A stretch of 64,000 bases of DNA from Rhodanobacter sp. FDAARGOS 1247 (GCF_016889805.1 NZ_CP069535.1:3162001-3226000), one strand, 5' to 3'. Counted from the stretch's first letter, positions 1-10,310 are shown. The notes: generated by a model from the sequence alone, not told the origin. Program-made: numbers and translations.

Positions 1-32
1 CAGTCCGAACGCCGGCGGTGCCGGGATGGGCG

Positions 33-1235
33 CTACGCGGGTTGGGCTTCGCCTGCGGCCTGGCGGCCCATCCGGCGCGCGCCGGCGATCACCAACGGTA
101 GCCACAGCACGGTGAACGCCGCGGCGCAGACGAACACGCCATCCGGCCCGAGCCGGCCCAGCGCCATGCCGCCCAGGGTGCCGCCCACGAAGGCGCCGAT
201 GAACTGGCTGGTCGAGTACGCGCCCATCGCGGCGCCGCGCAAATGCCCCGGCGCCAGCCGCGAGACCAGGCTGGGCAGCGCGGCCTCCAGCAGGTTGAAG
301 GCGGAGAAGAACACCGCGGCGGCCACGCCGAACGCGGCCAGGTGGCTGCCCGAGAACGCGAAACCCAGCAGGGCCAGCCCGATCGCCACCACGCAGACCA
401 TCACGATGCGCAGGCTCTGCGCCACCTCGCGCATGTGGTGCAGGCTCGCGCCCATCACGAAGGCCGCCACCGTCATCACCGGCAGGTACAGCTCCCAGTG
501 CCGGCTCACCGGCAAATGCAAGGTGTTCGCCAGCAGCAGCGGCAGGCCCACGAAGCTGGCGGTGAGCAGCGCGTGCAGGAAGAACACCGAGCCGTTCAGC
601 ACCAGCATGCGGCCATCGCGCAGCATCGCCAGCACGGCGCCGAAGCCCGCCGCGGCAGGTGCCCGCGCACGTTCCGGCGTGGGCACGATCAGCCACAGCA
701 GGATCAGCGACAGCAGGGCCAGCATCGAAGTGGCGCCGAACAGGCCGGGCAGCCCGGCAATCGCCTCCAGCGGCGGCCCCAGGATCAGCGCCAGCAGGAA
801 GGCCAGCCCGATCGACACGCCGATGATGCCCATCGCCTTGCCGCGGTTCTCCTCGGCGGTGAGGTCGGCCACCAGTGCGATGCCGGCGCCCGCCACCGCA
901 CCCATGCCCTGCACCGCGCGACCGATCACGATGCCGGTGAGCGTGTGCGACATCGCCGCGATCAGTCCGCCAATGGCGAACAGGATCAGGCCCAGGGTGA
1001 TCGCCGGCTTGCGTCCGATGCGGTCGGACAGCAGCCCCAGCGGGATCTGCAGCAGCACCTGGCCGATGCCGTAGACGCCCAGCGCCAGTCCGATCATGAA
1101 GCCGGTGGAGCCGGGCATCGTCTTCGCGTACAGCGAGAACACCGGCATGATCAGGAACAGCCCGAACAGGCGCAGGCTGATCACGCAGGCCAGGGTCAGC
1201 GCGCTGCGCAGTTCGGGACGCGAGAGTTTGCTCAC
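33..1235 (-). CDS. MFS transporter, YajR-like drug/metabolite efflux type
   Basis: Inner-membrane major facilitator protein of about 400 residues with roughly 12 hydrophobic segments. The first half holds the family's loop 2-3 signature (LGLLSDRIGRKP), followed by an Arg-containing TM4 (VIGRAVQGMG), as in proton-coupled exporters of the YajR/Bcr group. The C-terminal cytoplasmic YajR domain is absent, because the protein ends soon after the last membrane segment. The open frame reaches ATG 1307, but a TATAAT box lies inside that extension (minus strand, 1269-1274). I therefore prefer the GTG at 1233-1235 (protein starting VSKLSRPEL). It is divergent from ispB. The substrate cannot be inferred. 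The family call is firm; the start is moderate. Confidence 0.85.
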   Translation of the reverse strand: MSKLSRPELRSALTLACVISLRLFGLFLIMPVFSLYAKTMPGSTGFMIGLALGVYGIGQVLLQIPLGLLSDRIGRKPAITLGLILFAIGGLIAAMSHTLTGIVIGRAVQGMGAVAGAGIALVADLTAEENRGKAMGIIGVSIGLAFLLALILGPPLEAIAGLPGLFGATSMLALLSLILLWLIVPTPERARAPAAAGFGAVLAMLRDGRMLVLNGSVFFLHALLTASFVGLPLLLANTLHLPVSRHWELYLPVMTVAAFVMGASLHHMREVAQSLRIVMVCVVAIGLALLGFAFSGSHLAAFGVAAAVFFSAFNLLEAALPSLVSRLAPGHLRGAAMGAYSTSQFIGAFVGGTLGGMALGRLGPDGVFVCAAAFTVLWLPLVIAGARRMGRQAAGEAQPA

Positions 1236-1268
1236 CGGAAGTCGGACATCGAGAAAGTCATGGCCGAC

Positions 1269-1274
1269 ATTATA
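1269..1274 (-). promoter_or_regulatory. Candidate -10 box of the MFS gene
   Basis: Perfect TATAAT on the minus strand, 34 bp upstream of the preferred GTG start. The -35 region at 17-bp spacing reads AAACGG and is weak. If this is the true promoter, translation cannot begin at the upstream ATG at 1307. Confidence 0.4.
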
Positions 1275-1333
1275 AGGGGAGGCCTTGTCACCCGTTTGCG
1301 GCGACATGTCGCGGCGCAGGTTCCTGCAGCCCG

Positions 1334-1339
1334 TATAAT
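1334..1339 (+). promoter_or_regulatory. Candidate -10 box of ispB
   Basis: TATAAT 27 bp upstream of the ispB ATG. No good -35 hexamer sits 16-18 bp upstream (GCGGCG at 17 bp). Together with the minus-strand TATAAT at 1269-1274 it forms a compact divergent promoter region. Confidence 0.45.
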
Positions 1340-1366
1340 CGCGGTCTACGCCGCTGTGATGCCTCC

Positions 1367-2368
1367 ATGAATTCGATGCCCGCCGACGCTCCCCGACCCG
1401 CCGACTTCGCCCAGGTGCGCGACCTCGCCGCCGCCGACATGCAGCGGGTCGACGCGTTGATCCGCCAGCGGCTGTCCTCCGACGTGGTGCTGATCAACCA
1501 GATCGCCGACCACATCATCGCCTCCGGCGGCAAGCGGCTGCGCCCGATGCTGCACGTGCTGGCCGCCGGCGCCGCCGGCTACCGCGGCGAACACCACACC
1601 AAGCTCGCCGCGATCATCGAGTTCATCCACACCTCCACCCTGCTGCACGACGACGTGGTCGATGAGTCCGATCTGCGCCGCGGCCGCAAGACCGCCAACG
1701 CGCTGTGGGGCAACGCCGCCAGCGTGCTGGTCGGCGACTTCCTCTACTCGCGCTCGTTCCAGCTGATGGTGGAACTGGACGACATGCGCATCATGCGCAT
1801 CCTCGCCGACACCACCAACACCATCGCCGAGGGCGAGGTGCTGCAGCTGCTCAACATCGGCAACGCCGACGTCAGCGAAGCGGCGTACCTCGCCGTGATC
1901 GAACGCAAGACCGCGGTGCTGTTCGCCGCCGCCACCGAACTGGGCGGCATCCTCGGCGGCCTGCCGGAAAACCAGATCGCCGCGCTGCGCCGCTACGGCA
2001 TGGAGCTGGGCTACGCCTTCCAGATCGCCGACGACCTGCTCGACTACACCAGCGACGCCGGCACCCTGGGCAAGAACATCGGCGACGACCTCGCCGAAGG
2101 CAAGCCGACCCTGCCGCTGATCTACGCACTGGAAAAAGCCAGCCCGGAACAGGCGCAATCGCTGCGTCACGCCATCGAACACGGCGGCCTCGATTCGCTC
2201 GACCGCATCATCGCCGCCATCGGCGAATCGGGTGCGCTGGAGCGCACCCGCGAGCGGGCCCTGCAGCATGCCGACGCGGCGCGCGAAGCGCTGGCCATCC
2301 TCGCGCCTTCGGCGCACCGCGACGCGCTGGCCACCCTGGCCGACTACTCGGTGCAGCGCACGTTCTGA
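1367..2368 (+). CDS. ispB: Octaprenyl diphosphate synthase (polyprenyl synthetase)
   Basis: Cytoplasmic trans-prenyltransferase that extends farnesyl diphosphate with isopentenyl diphosphate to make the ubiquinone side chain. The 333 residues match the family's usual length. The first aspartate-rich motif is LLHDDVVDE (D95, D96, D99) and the second is FQIADDLLDY (D222, D223, D226). The GGKRLRP motif lies near the N-terminus and the basic RRG follows the first DDxxD. The ATG at 1367 is used; a second in-frame ATG three codons on is an alternative. The gene is monocistronic, divergent from the MFS gene and followed by a repeat-rich gap. The exact chain length (C40 or other) cannot be read from the sequence. 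Confidence 0.93.
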   Translation: MNSMPADAPRPADFAQVRDLAAADMQRVDALIRQRLSSDVVLINQIADHIIASGGKRLRPMLHVLAAGAAGYRGEHHTKLAAIIEFIHTSTLLHDDVVDESDLRRGRKTANALWGNAASVLVGDFLYSRSFQLMVELDDMRIMRILADTTNTIAEGEVLQLLNIGNADVSEAAYLAVIERKTAVLFAAATELGGILGGLPENQIAALRRYGMELGYAFQIADDLLDYTSDAGTLGKNIGDDLAEGKPTLPLIYALEKASPEQAQSLRHAIEHGGLDSLDRIIAAIGESGALERTRERALQHADAAREALAILAPSAHRDALATLADYSVQRTF

Positions 2369-2600
2369 GTCGCCATCGGGGCGCTGCGCGTTTGCACGAT
2401 GCCTGTTCGTGCGCACGCACATTTGCGCGTCCACATGTCTGTCCGCACATCTGTGGTAGCGCATATCACACTCGTCATTTCCGAAGGCCGGGACAGCTTT
2501 AAAACAGCGAAGCTGGTCATCGCACTTGCCGTTGCGGACGGCGCTTTTGCGTGCCCCTGCGCATCAGAGCAAAAGCTTTCGTCTGCCTACGGCAGCCGAG

Positions 2601-2632
2601 CCACCTTTCTCTGAGTGGCCAGAGAAACGTGG
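2601..2632. repeat. Inverted repeat, 12-bp arms
   Basis: Arms 2601-2612 (CCACCTTTCTCT) and 2621-2632 pair with one mismatch across an 8-nt loop. It belongs to the larger intergenic array and has no T tract. Confidence 0.6.
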
Positions 2633-2812
2633 CCCAAAGAGAGGCCACCCCGCTTCCGCGCCTTGCGGACATCCTGTCCGCAAGGTCCGCGTGCGGGTTG
2701 CGGGGTTTGTCGACAGGGCATCCTGCCCTGACGCCAAACTGACCGGCATCCATGCCGGTCACCCTGCGGGCTGGTCCTCCACCCGCCCGCCGCTGCAGAG
2801 GGGCCCCGGATA

Positions 2813-2952
2813 GAGCAGCGGGCCATCGTGGCCCGCACTTTTCAGAAGAGCCAGATCAAGAGCTAAAGCGGCGACCCGGAGCTTTTGCTCTGGCTTTTCG
2901 CTTTTGCCTTTCAGCTTCATCACCGAGTGCGGGCCACGATGGCCCGCTGCTC
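2813..2952. repeat. 27-bp perfect inverted repeat pair
   Basis: 2813-2839 and 2926-2952 are exact reverse complements, and the match continues imperfectly outward for about 10 bp. Each arm itself holds the short palindrome GGGCCATCGTGGCCC. The two copies frame an 86-bp centre rich in AGCTTTTGCTC-like sequence. They look like two copies of one repeat unit inserted in opposite orientation. Confidence 0.65.
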
Positions 2953-3130
2953 TACCGGGGTCCCTTGTGCGGCGGTGAGACGGGGCTGACAGGCCGCGCA
3001 GCGGGCGTTGCCAGGGATGGCAACGCCTTTTCGCACGGGCAGGATGCCCGTTCGAAAAGCCCGGCCCCGGCTCACGGACTTGTTGGGCAGGACGCCCAAC
3101 AAGCGCCAAGCGGGGTGTCATTTTCTCTTG

Positions 3131-3166
3131 GTTACTTCTCTTTTGGACAAGCAAAAGAGAAGTAAC
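3131..3166. repeat. 15-bp perfect hairpin
   Basis: GTTACTTCTCTTTTG (3131-3145) and its exact reverse complement (3152-3166) enclose a 6-nt loop. This is the most stable hairpin of the intergenic array. It is followed by 3183-3231, which is the inverted counterpart of 2537-2583. Confidence 0.65.
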
Positions 3167-3435
3167 TCGCCCTCCGAAGGAGGACGAAAGCTTTTCGCTC
3201 TGATGCACAAGGCCACGCAAAAGCGCCGCTCAAAAACAGCAAGCGCGATGCCGGCCTCCACCGGAATGACGAACGCGCAGGGGCGCCGTTACAAGGAGGG
3301 AAGCAGGCATCGCCTCGTTCCAACCGGAGCCGGGCGCAGGAAACCCCTCACCCACCTCCGTGGGATCACCAGAGAAACCCACCGTTCACTCCCTGATGCT
3401 GGCAGCCGCGCCGCCGATCGGCCAGACTTCGCCCC

Positions 3436-4056
3436 ATGTCCTGCTTGCGCCCAACCCGCTGGCTGTGGTGCCTTGCGGCAATGCTGTTGCCGCTGGCGGC
3501 GGCGCGTGCCGCGGAAAATACTTGGCGTTATGACACGGTGCACAGCCAAGTCGTCTTCAGCATCAGCCACAACGGCTACTCGCGGCCGTTCGGACGGCTG
3601 CACATCGCGCGCGGCTGGCTGCGTTTCGATCCGCAGGACTGGAGCAGCGCCGCGACCGAGCTGGATATCGACCTGGCCGGCGTCGACATGGGCGATGCCG
3701 ACTGGAACAAGGCCGTGTGCAAGTCGTCCCTGCTGGATTGCGCGGGTCAACGCCAGGCGCATTTCGTCAGCACCGGTGTCGAGCGCAAGGATGACCGGCA
3801 CGGCGTGCTGCATGGCCAGTTGACCCTGCACGGCGTCACCCGGCCGCTGGACCTGGCGTTCACCTTCAACCGGGCGGCCAGGACGATTTACGAAACCCAT
3901 GAAGTCATCGGCTTCTCGGCCACCGCGATGCTCGACCGCAACGACTACGGCATCACCGCCAACCCCAACTCGATCGGCGCGCAGGTCAGCGTGTGGCTGG
4001 AGCTGGAGGCCGTCCGTGACGACCACGCCATGACATCCGGCAAGGAGAATCCATGA
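3436..4056 (+). CDS. YceI family periplasmic lipid-binding protein (first copy)
   Basis: 206 residues with a signal peptide (hydrophobic run ending AAARAA, residues 10-26) and a lipocalin-like YceI beta-barrel. The family pattern is visible: YDTVHSQVVFSISHNGYSRPFGRL near the N-terminus in two blocks, then LTLHGVTRPLDL and GFSATAMLDRNDYGI. YceI proteins bind polyprenyl or other hydrophobic chains in the periplasm; the ligand here is unknown. Two cysteines (C95 and C101, in VCKSSLLDCAG) sit in a loop that the second copy lacks. The stop overlaps the next gene by ATGA, so the two are translationally coupled. Confidence 0.88.
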   Translation: MSCLRPTRWLWCLAAMLLPLAAARAAENTWRYDTVHSQVVFSISHNGYSRPFGRLHIARGWLRFDPQDWSSAATELDIDLAGVDMGDADWNKAVCKSSLLDCAGQRQAHFVSTGVERKDDRHGVLHGQLTLHGVTRPLDLAFTFNRAARTIYETHEVIGFSATAMLDRNDYGITANPNSIGAQVSVWLELEAVRDDHAMTSGKENP

Positions 4057-4622
4057 GCCTGCGCAGCAACGAACGCCAATGGGGTTCGGTCGCGAAGTTC
4101 TTCCACTGGACCATCGCGCTGGCGATCCTCGGCAACGGCACGTTCGGCCTGCTGATGGACCTTGCCCACTCGCCGATGCAGAAGATCAACTGGCTGGCCC
4201 TGCACAAGTCGATCGGCCTCACCGTGCTGGCGCTGGTGCTGCTGCGCGTGATCTGGCGCTGGCGCGACGGTCGCCCACTGGAAGAGGCGGCACCGCGCTG
4301 GCAGCAATGGAGCGCGCGCATCGTGCACGCGCTGTTGTACCTGCTGATCGTGGCGATTCCGCTCAGCGGCTGGTGGTTCAACTCGGTCACCGGCAAGCCG
4401 TTGCAATGGTTCAAGCAGTTCAACCTGCCCGCGCTGGCGGCGAAGAACGACGAGTTGCGCGCCTTTGCGCACGGCGTGCACGAGTACCTGTTCTGGTTCC
4501 TCATCCTGCTGCTGGTGGCCCACGTCGGCGCCGCGCTGAAGCATCATGTGTTCGACCATGACAACGTGCTGCGCCGGATGCTGCCATTTGGCCGTCCGAC
4601 TTCCGAAGGAGACCGCTCATGA
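4053..4622 (+). CDS. cybB: Cytochrome b561 family protein
   Basis: 189-residue four-helix inner-membrane dihaem cytochrome b. Histidines sit where the family has its haem ligands: FFHWTIALAIL in helix 1, LHKSIGLTVL in helix 2, RIVHALLYLL in helix 3 and LVAHVGAALKHH in helix 4. It overlaps both neighbours by ATGA, making a tight yceI-cybB-yceI operon. In E. coli a b561 (YceJ) is likewise paired with YceI. The set probably shuttles electrons between the quinone pool and a periplasmic partner, with the YceI proteins binding a hydrophobic carrier; that coupling is inferred. Confidence 0.9.
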   Translation: MSLRSNERQWGSVAKFFHWTIALAILGNGTFGLLMDLAHSPMQKINWLALHKSIGLTVLALVLLRVIWRWRDGRPLEEAAPRWQQWSARIVHALLYLLIVAIPLSGWWFNSVTGKPLQWFKQFNLPALAAKNDELRAFAHGVHEYLFWFLILLLVAHVGAALKHHVFDHDNVLRRMLPFGRPTSEGDRS

Positions 4623-5164
4623 AACGACTCGCCATCCTGCTCGCCCTCGCCCTGCCCTTCACTGCCGCAGCCACCGACTACACGGTGCAACCGGCATCGA
4701 GCACGCTCGGTTTCAGCAACACCTTCCAGGGCGAATCGTTCGACGGAAAGTTCGGCCGGTGGACCGCCGCGATCAGCTACGACGTCGCGAACCTCGCCAG
4801 CTCGAAGTTCGACGTCGAGGTGGACCTGGCCAGCGCGAAGACCGGCGACAGCGATCGCGACAGCGCCCTGCCCGGCTCGGATTTCTTCGACGTGGCGAAA
4901 TTCCCCAAGGCACACTTCGTCACCACCGGCTTCCGCCAGGTCGGCGGCAAGGTGATCGCCGACGGCACGCTCACCCTGCGCGGCATCAGCAAGCCGGTGA
5001 GCCTGGACGTGACGTTCAAGCCGCAGGCCGGCGGCGCCACGCTGGACGTGGCCGGCACGGTGAAGCGGCTGGACTTCGGCGTGGGCACCGGCGACTACGC
5101 CGACACCTCGGTGATCGGCGGCGACGTGAAGGTCACCGCGCATCTGCAGCTGGCGGCGAAGTAA
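4619..5164 (+). CDS. YceI family periplasmic protein (second copy)
   Basis: 181 residues with a clear signal peptide (MKRLAILLALALPFTAAA) and a full YceI barrel. Recognisable blocks are YTVQPASSTLGFSNTFQGE, LPGSDFFDVAKFPKAHF and LTLRGISKPVSLDV. It is closer to the standard family than the first copy and lacks its two-cysteine loop. The start overlaps the cytochrome stop (ATGA), with a GAAGGAG ribosome site just upstream. Paralogue of 3436-4056 and 10403-11005. Confidence 0.9.
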   Translation: MKRLAILLALALPFTAAATDYTVQPASSTLGFSNTFQGESFDGKFGRWTAAISYDVANLASSKFDVEVDLASAKTGDSDRDSALPGSDFFDVAKFPKAHFVTTGFRQVGGKVIADGTLTLRGISKPVSLDVTFKPQAGGATLDVAGTVKRLDFGVGTGDYADTSVIGGDVKVTAHLQLAAK

Positions 5165-5172
5165 GCCGCACG

Positions 5173-6537
5173 ATGCCGAACGACAGCCTGTGGCGGCGCC
5201 TGCGCGGATGGGTCGGCAGCGGCCGTGCCGAACGGGCCACCACGCCGCCCGTGCGCGCGAACGCGGGCTCCGCCCAGGTGGCCGACAGCCTGCGCGCCCT
5301 GCTGGATGACCCGGGCATTCCGGCGTCGGTACGCAGCGAACTGGCCGCGGATTTCAGCCGCATCGAGCAGATGCTGGACAAGCTCCAGCGTGGCGAACTG
5401 CACGTAGCCGTGTTCGGCCGCGTCTCCGCGGGCAAGTCGGCGCTGGGCAATGCGCTGCTCGGCCGCGAGGCGTTCACCGTGGGCGTCCTGCACGGCACCA
5501 CCACCGATGCCGAGCACGCCCTGCTCGACGAGGCCCAGCACGACGGCCTGGTGCTGATCGACACACCCGGCATCAACGAACTCGACGGCGAGGCACGCGA
5601 AAAACTCGCGTTCGAGGTGGCCGAGGTCAGCGACCTGGTGATCTTCGTCTGCGACGGCGACCTTACCCGCGAAGAACTCGACGCGCTGAAAAATCTCGCC
5701 GCAACCCAGCGCCCGCTGCTGCTGGCACTGAACAAGGCCGACCGCTACGGCCGCGACGAACTGGACGGCCTGCTGGAACACCTGCGCCTGCGCGTGGCCG
5801 GGCTGGTGCGCGCCGATGACGTGCTGGCGGTGGCGGCCCACCCGGCCCCGCAACGCGTGGTCGAGGTCGACGCCCGCGGCCACGAACAGCAACGCGAGCA
5901 AGCACGCACGCCGGACGTCGCCGCGCTGCGCGAGCGCCTGCTGGCGATCGCCGCCCGCGAAGGCAAGACGCTGTCGGCGATCAACGCCGGCCTGTACGCC
6001 GGCCGGCTCACCGACCAGGTCAGCGCGCGCATCGCCGAAACCCGCAAGGCGGTGGCGGCAAAACTGATCCATCACTACTGCATCGCCAAGGGCGTCGCGG
6101 TCGCGCTGAACCCGATCCCGGTCGCCGACCTGCTGGCCGCCGCGGGACTGGATGCGGCGATGGTAGTGCAACTGTCACGCGTCTACGGCCTGCCGCTGAC
6201 CCGCGCCGAATCCGGCCGGCTGGTCGCGGTGATCTCCGCCCAGCTGGCCGCGCTGATGGGCGCGATCTGGGGCATGCAACTGGTCGCCTCGGCCCTGAAA
6301 GGCGTCAGTGCCGGGTTGTCCGTCGTGGTCACCGCCGCGGCACAGGGCGCGCTGGGCTGGTACGCCACCGTGCTGATCGGCCGCGCCGCGGAGCGTTATC
6401 TGGTCGGCGGAAAATCCTGGGGCGAAGCGGGCGCCAAACGCGCCGTCGCCGACATCGTGGCCAGCCTCGATCGCGATTCGATCCTGCGCGAGGCGCGCGA
6501 GGAAATCCTGAAGCGCTTGAAAAGCCGGCGCGGGTAG
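5173..6537 (+). CDS. Era-like GTPase with C-terminal DUF697 membrane domain
   Basis: 454 residues starting 8 bp after the second yceI. The GTPase motifs are P-loop GRVSAGKS (82-89), G3 DTPG (130-133) and G4 NKAD (in LLALNKADRYG). The C-terminal part, from about residue 300 (HHYCIAKGVAVALNPIPVAD), is the DUF697 type with hydrophobic helices that associate with the inner membrane, as in E. coli YcjF-like proteins. The frame is open far upstream (to 4546), but that stretch is the out-of-frame shadow of yceI. The role is unknown; such GTPases are linked to envelope stress or ribosome functions. No transcription stop is visible before it, so it may be the last gene of the yceI operon. Confidence 0.82.
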   Translation: MPNDSLWRRLRGWVGSGRAERATTPPVRANAGSAQVADSLRALLDDPGIPASVRSELAADFSRIEQMLDKLQRGELHVAVFGRVSAGKSALGNALLGREAFTVGVLHGTTTDAEHALLDEAQHDGLVLIDTPGINELDGEAREKLAFEVAEVSDLVIFVCDGDLTREELDALKNLAATQRPLLLALNKADRYGRDELDGLLEHLRLRVAGLVRADDVLAVAAHPAPQRVVEVDARGHEQQREQARTPDVAALRERLLAIAAREGKTLSAINAGLYAGRLTDQVSARIAETRKAVAAKLIHHYCIAKGVAVALNPIPVADLLAAAGLDAAMVVQLSRVYGLPLTRAESGRLVAVISAQLAALMGAIWGMQLVASALKGVSAGLSVVVTAAAQGALGWYATVLIGRAAERYLVGGKSWGEAGAKRAVADIVASLDRDSILREAREEILKRLKSRRG

Positions 6538-6549
6538 CCGCTTTTTTTT

Positions 6550-6656
6550 CCTCCCCCTGCTTGCAGGGGGAGGGTAGGGAGGGGGTCGCTTTTGACCTTG
6601 CAATCACGATCAAGAGCGAACCCCACCCCAACCCTCCCCTGCTGCGCAGGGGAGGG
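6550..6656. repeat. Two related C-rich/G-rich hairpins
   Basis: Hairpin 1: 6550-6560 with 6563-6573. Hairpin 2: 6632-6642 with 6646-6656. Both have perfect 11-bp arms of the form CCTCCCC(C)TGC. They occupy the gap between the converging GTPase and glutaredoxin-like genes. The run of eight T (6542-6549) lies before rather than after the hairpin on the plus strand, so neither is a classical terminator. They are more likely copies of a dispersed repeat. Confidence 0.55.
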
Positions 6657-6659
6657 AGC

Positions 6660-6890
6660 TCACTTCGTCAGGAACCTGCGCACCGCAGCCGCATCGAACG
6701 GCCAGTCCAGCTCGCGCCCGTCGCGCGTATCGCGCAGCACCGGCACGCGGGTGCCATAGCGCTGTTCCAGTTCGGCCGAATCGTCCACCCATTCGCTGTC
6801 GAACTCCGGCGCACGCGCCTCGGCCATCACCGCCAGGGCGAGATCGCACAAGTGACAGTAGTCGCGCTGGTACAGGATCAGGTCGGACAT
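6660..6890 (-). CDS. Small glutaredoxin-like (DUF836 type) protein
   Basis: 76 residues. The N-terminal beta strand and redox motif read LILYQRDYCHLCDLA (CxxC at C12 and C15), followed by a RVPVL cis-proline segment (P50), giving a minimal thioredoxin fold without extra domains. This matches the short glutaredoxin-family (DUF836) proteins, which may reduce disulfides in the cytoplasm; the partner is unknown. The start is the ATG at 6888-6890; a longer open frame upstream overlaps sdaA antisense and was discarded. It is divergent from sdaA. Confidence 0.85.
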   Translation of the reverse strand: MSDLILYQRDYCHLCDLALAVMAEARAPEFDSEWVDDSAELEQRYGTRVPVLRDTRDGRELDWPFDAAAVRRFLTK

Positions 6891-6956
6891 GCGGCTGCGA
6901 ATGGCTGGGGACGCCGCGTAGAATAACCGGTCAACCCACACCCAAGCAGCGCACTC

Positions 6957-8339
<1,383 letters not shown>

Positions 8340-8589
8340 GGCTGCGTCGCGGAATTTTCACCGACAAAAGCGAAGGGCTTTCGGGCCGCAGGCGCACGAA
8401 AGCTTCGGCCCTCGATCATTGCGATAACAACCGACGCGCAGCGGCTCAAGAAGCCGGATCAAGAGCCATCCTTTCCTCCAGGAAAGGGAGCAAAACAGGC
8501 TCCATGACCACCGACAGGTGACATCCCCCGCCCGATTCTGCAACCATCGACCCCTTTACGGCGTGCTCGGCGCCGCTACGGGAACCTCC
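8340..8589. other. Intergenic gap with a short hairpin, no gene seen
   Basis: 250 bp between sdaA and the permease. It has a compact hairpin (8470-8477 with 8480-8487, CCTTTCCT arm) and an imperfect GGCTTTCG/CGAAAGC pair near 8380-8412. Neither has a T tract. I find no known riboswitch or tRNA here. Confidence 0.4.
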
Positions 8590-10254
8590 ATGACACAAGA
8601 ACGCGCGATTCGCCGCGACGTCGGCCCGTTCGCCCTGATGCTTACCGGCCTGGGCTCCATCATCGGTTCGGGCTGGTTGTTCGGCGCCTGGCGCGCCGCG
8701 CAGATCGCCGGCCCCGGTGCGATCTGGGCCTGGGTGCTGGGTGCGGCGATCATCATGACGATTGCGCTGACCTACGCGGAGCTGGGCGCGATGTTCCCCG
8801 AGTCCGGCGGCATGGTGCGCTACGGTCACTACTCGCACGGTTCGCTAGTGGGCTTCATCGCGGCGTGGGCGAACTGGATCGCGATCGTCTCGGTGATCTC
8901 GGTGGAGGCGGAAGCGTCGGCGCAGTACATGTCGTCGTGGAAGTGGGACTGGGCGAAGGACCTGTACCACAAGGTGCCCGGCGGCCACGGCGAGCTGAGC
9001 ACCAATGGCCTGCTGATCGCGGCGGCGCTGGTGATCGCGTACTTCCTGTTCAACTTCTGGAGCGTGAAGCTGTTCGCCCGCTCGAACACGGCGATCACGC
9101 TGTTCAAGCTGATCATCCCCGCGCTCACCGCGGTGCTGCTGATCATGAGCGGCTTCCATCCGGAGAACTTCAGCGTCGGCATCCACGGCGAGCTGCACAA
9201 GACCGATTTCCCGTCGATCCTCACCGCAGTGGCGATCGCCGGCATCGTGTTCAGCTTCAACGGTTTCCAGAGCCCGGTGAACCTGGCCGGCGAAGCGCGC
9301 AATCCGGGTCGCAGCATTCCGTTCGCGATCGTCTGCTCGATCGCGCTGGCCACCGTGGTCTACGTGCTGCTGCAGGTCTCGTTCATCGGCGCGGTGCCGC
9401 GCGAGATGCTGGCCAACGTGGGCTGGCACGGCATCGACTTCTCGTCGCCGTTCGCCGACCTGGCGATCATCCTGGGCCTGCAGTGGCTGGCAACCCTGCT
9501 GTTCATCGACGCGGTGATCAGCCCCAGCGGCACCGGCATGACCTACACCGCCACCACCGCGCGCATGCTCTACGGCATGGAGCGCAACGGCACGCTGCCG
9601 AAGATCCTGGGCCGCGTGCATCCGAAGTGGGGCGTGCCGCGTCCGGCGATGTGGGTGAACCTGGTGGTGTCGTTCCTGTTCCTGTTCTTCTTCCGCGGCT
9701 GGGGTTCGCTGGCGGCGGTGATCTCGGTGGCGACGATCATCTCCTACCTCACCGGTCCGGTCAGCGTGATGACGCTGCGTCGCACCGCGCCGGAGCTCAA
9801 CCGCCCGTTCCGGCTGGCCGGCCTGCCGATCCTGGCCGGCATCGCCTTCATCATGTCGACCGAGCTGCTGTACTGGGCGAAGTGGCCGCTGACCGGCGAG
9901 ATCATCCTGCTGATGGTGGTCGCGCTGCCGGTGTACTTCTACTACCAGGCCAAGGCCGGCTGGCACGACTTCGGCCGCCAGATGAAGGGCGCCTGGTGGC
10001 TGGTCTGCTACCTGCCCGCGCTGGCCGTGGTGTCGTGGGCCGGCAGCACCACCTTCGGCGGCAAGGGTTACCTGCCGTATGGCTGGGACCTGCTGCTGGT
10101 CGCGGTGATCGGCCTGGCGTTCTACCTGTGGGGCGTGAAGTCCGGCTGGCGCACGCCGTCGGTGGAAGCGGCGCGGATGGAAGCGCATGACGATCCGGAT
10201 GCGCCGCTGGTGCCGCCGGACGAGGAAACCGCCGAGCGGGTCACCGGGCACTGA
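8590..10254 (+). CDS. APC family amino acid permease (possible aspartate:proton symporter)
   Basis: 554-residue polytopic inner-membrane transporter of the amino acid-polyamine-cation superfamily. The TM1 signature is [20 protein letters not shown], followed by [20 protein letters not shown], the family's TM2 region. About 12 membrane segments are evident, with an acidic hydrophilic tail of some 25 residues. The wide TM6 motif [20 protein letters not shown] resembles the YveA-like aspartate symporter branch, but substrate assignment is inference. An in-frame TTG/ATG extension to 8518 exists; the ATG at 8590 puts TM1 at the usual distance. A strong terminator follows. Confidence 0.85.
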   Translation: MTQERAIRRDVGPFALMLTGLGSIIGSGWLFGAWRAAQIAGPGAIWAWVLGAAIIMTIALTYAELGAMFPESGGMVRYGHYSHGSLVGFIAAWANWIAIVSVISVEAEASAQYMSSWKWDWAKDLYHKVPGGHGELSTNGLLIAAALVIAYFLFNFWSVKLFARSNTAITLFKLIIPALTAVLLIMSGFHPENFSVGIHGELHKTDFPSILTAVAIAGIVFSFNGFQSPVNLAGEARNPGRSIPFAIVCSIALATVVYVLLQVSFIGAVPREMLANVGWHGIDFSSPFADLAIILGLQWLATLLFIDAVISPSGTGMTYTATTARMLYGMERNGTLPKILGRVHPKWGVPRPAMWVNLVVSFLFLFFFRGWGSLAAVISVATIISYLTGPVSVMTLRRTAPELNRPFRLAGLPILAGIAFIMSTELLYWAKWPLTGEIILLMVVALPVYFYYQAKAGWHDFGRQMKGAWWLVCYLPALAVVSWAGSTTFGGKGYLPYGWDLLLVAVIGLAFYLWGVKSGWRTPSVEAARMEAHDDPDAPLVPPDEETAERVTGH

Positions 10255-10279
10255 CACCGGCCCCTTCGTTCCACCACAG

Positions 10280-10310
10280 CGCGCAGCCATCGGCTGCGCG
10301 TTTTTGTTTT
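10280..10310 (+). terminator. Rho-independent terminator of the permease
   Basis: Perfect 9-bp stem CGCGCAGCC/GGCTGCGCG (10280-10288, 10292-10300) with a 3-nt loop, followed directly by TTTTTGTTTTT. A textbook intrinsic terminator. Confidence 0.9.

Larger units (their letters stand above)
2369..3435. repeat. Intergenic hairpin array with near-mirror symmetry
   Basis: More than 1 kb with no credible gene. It contains many perfect or near-perfect inverted repeats, including 2601-2632, 3005-3026, 3079-3103 and 3131-3166. Two long arms face each other across the block: 2537-2583 against 3183-3231, and 2813-2839 against 2926-2952 (exact over 27 bp). The short open frames here overlap the repeats on both strands and look non-coding. 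Similar GC-rich hairpin arrays are common between Xanthomonadales genes. This one probably ends transcription from ispB, or is a dispersed repeat family. Confidence 0.7.

Noticed and set aside
2752..3220. Overlapping open frames of up to 153 codons in the ispB-yceI gap
   Set aside because: They lie on both strands over inverted repeats, with no ribosome site or family likeness.
4546..5172. Upstream extension of the GTPase frame
   Set aside because: Overlaps the second yceI out of frame with Arg/His-rich translation; the real start is the ATG at 5173.
6542..6573. T run plus hairpin considered as a terminator
   Set aside because: The T run precedes the hairpin on the plus strand, and on the minus strand it would be an A run after it, so the order is wrong for either gene.
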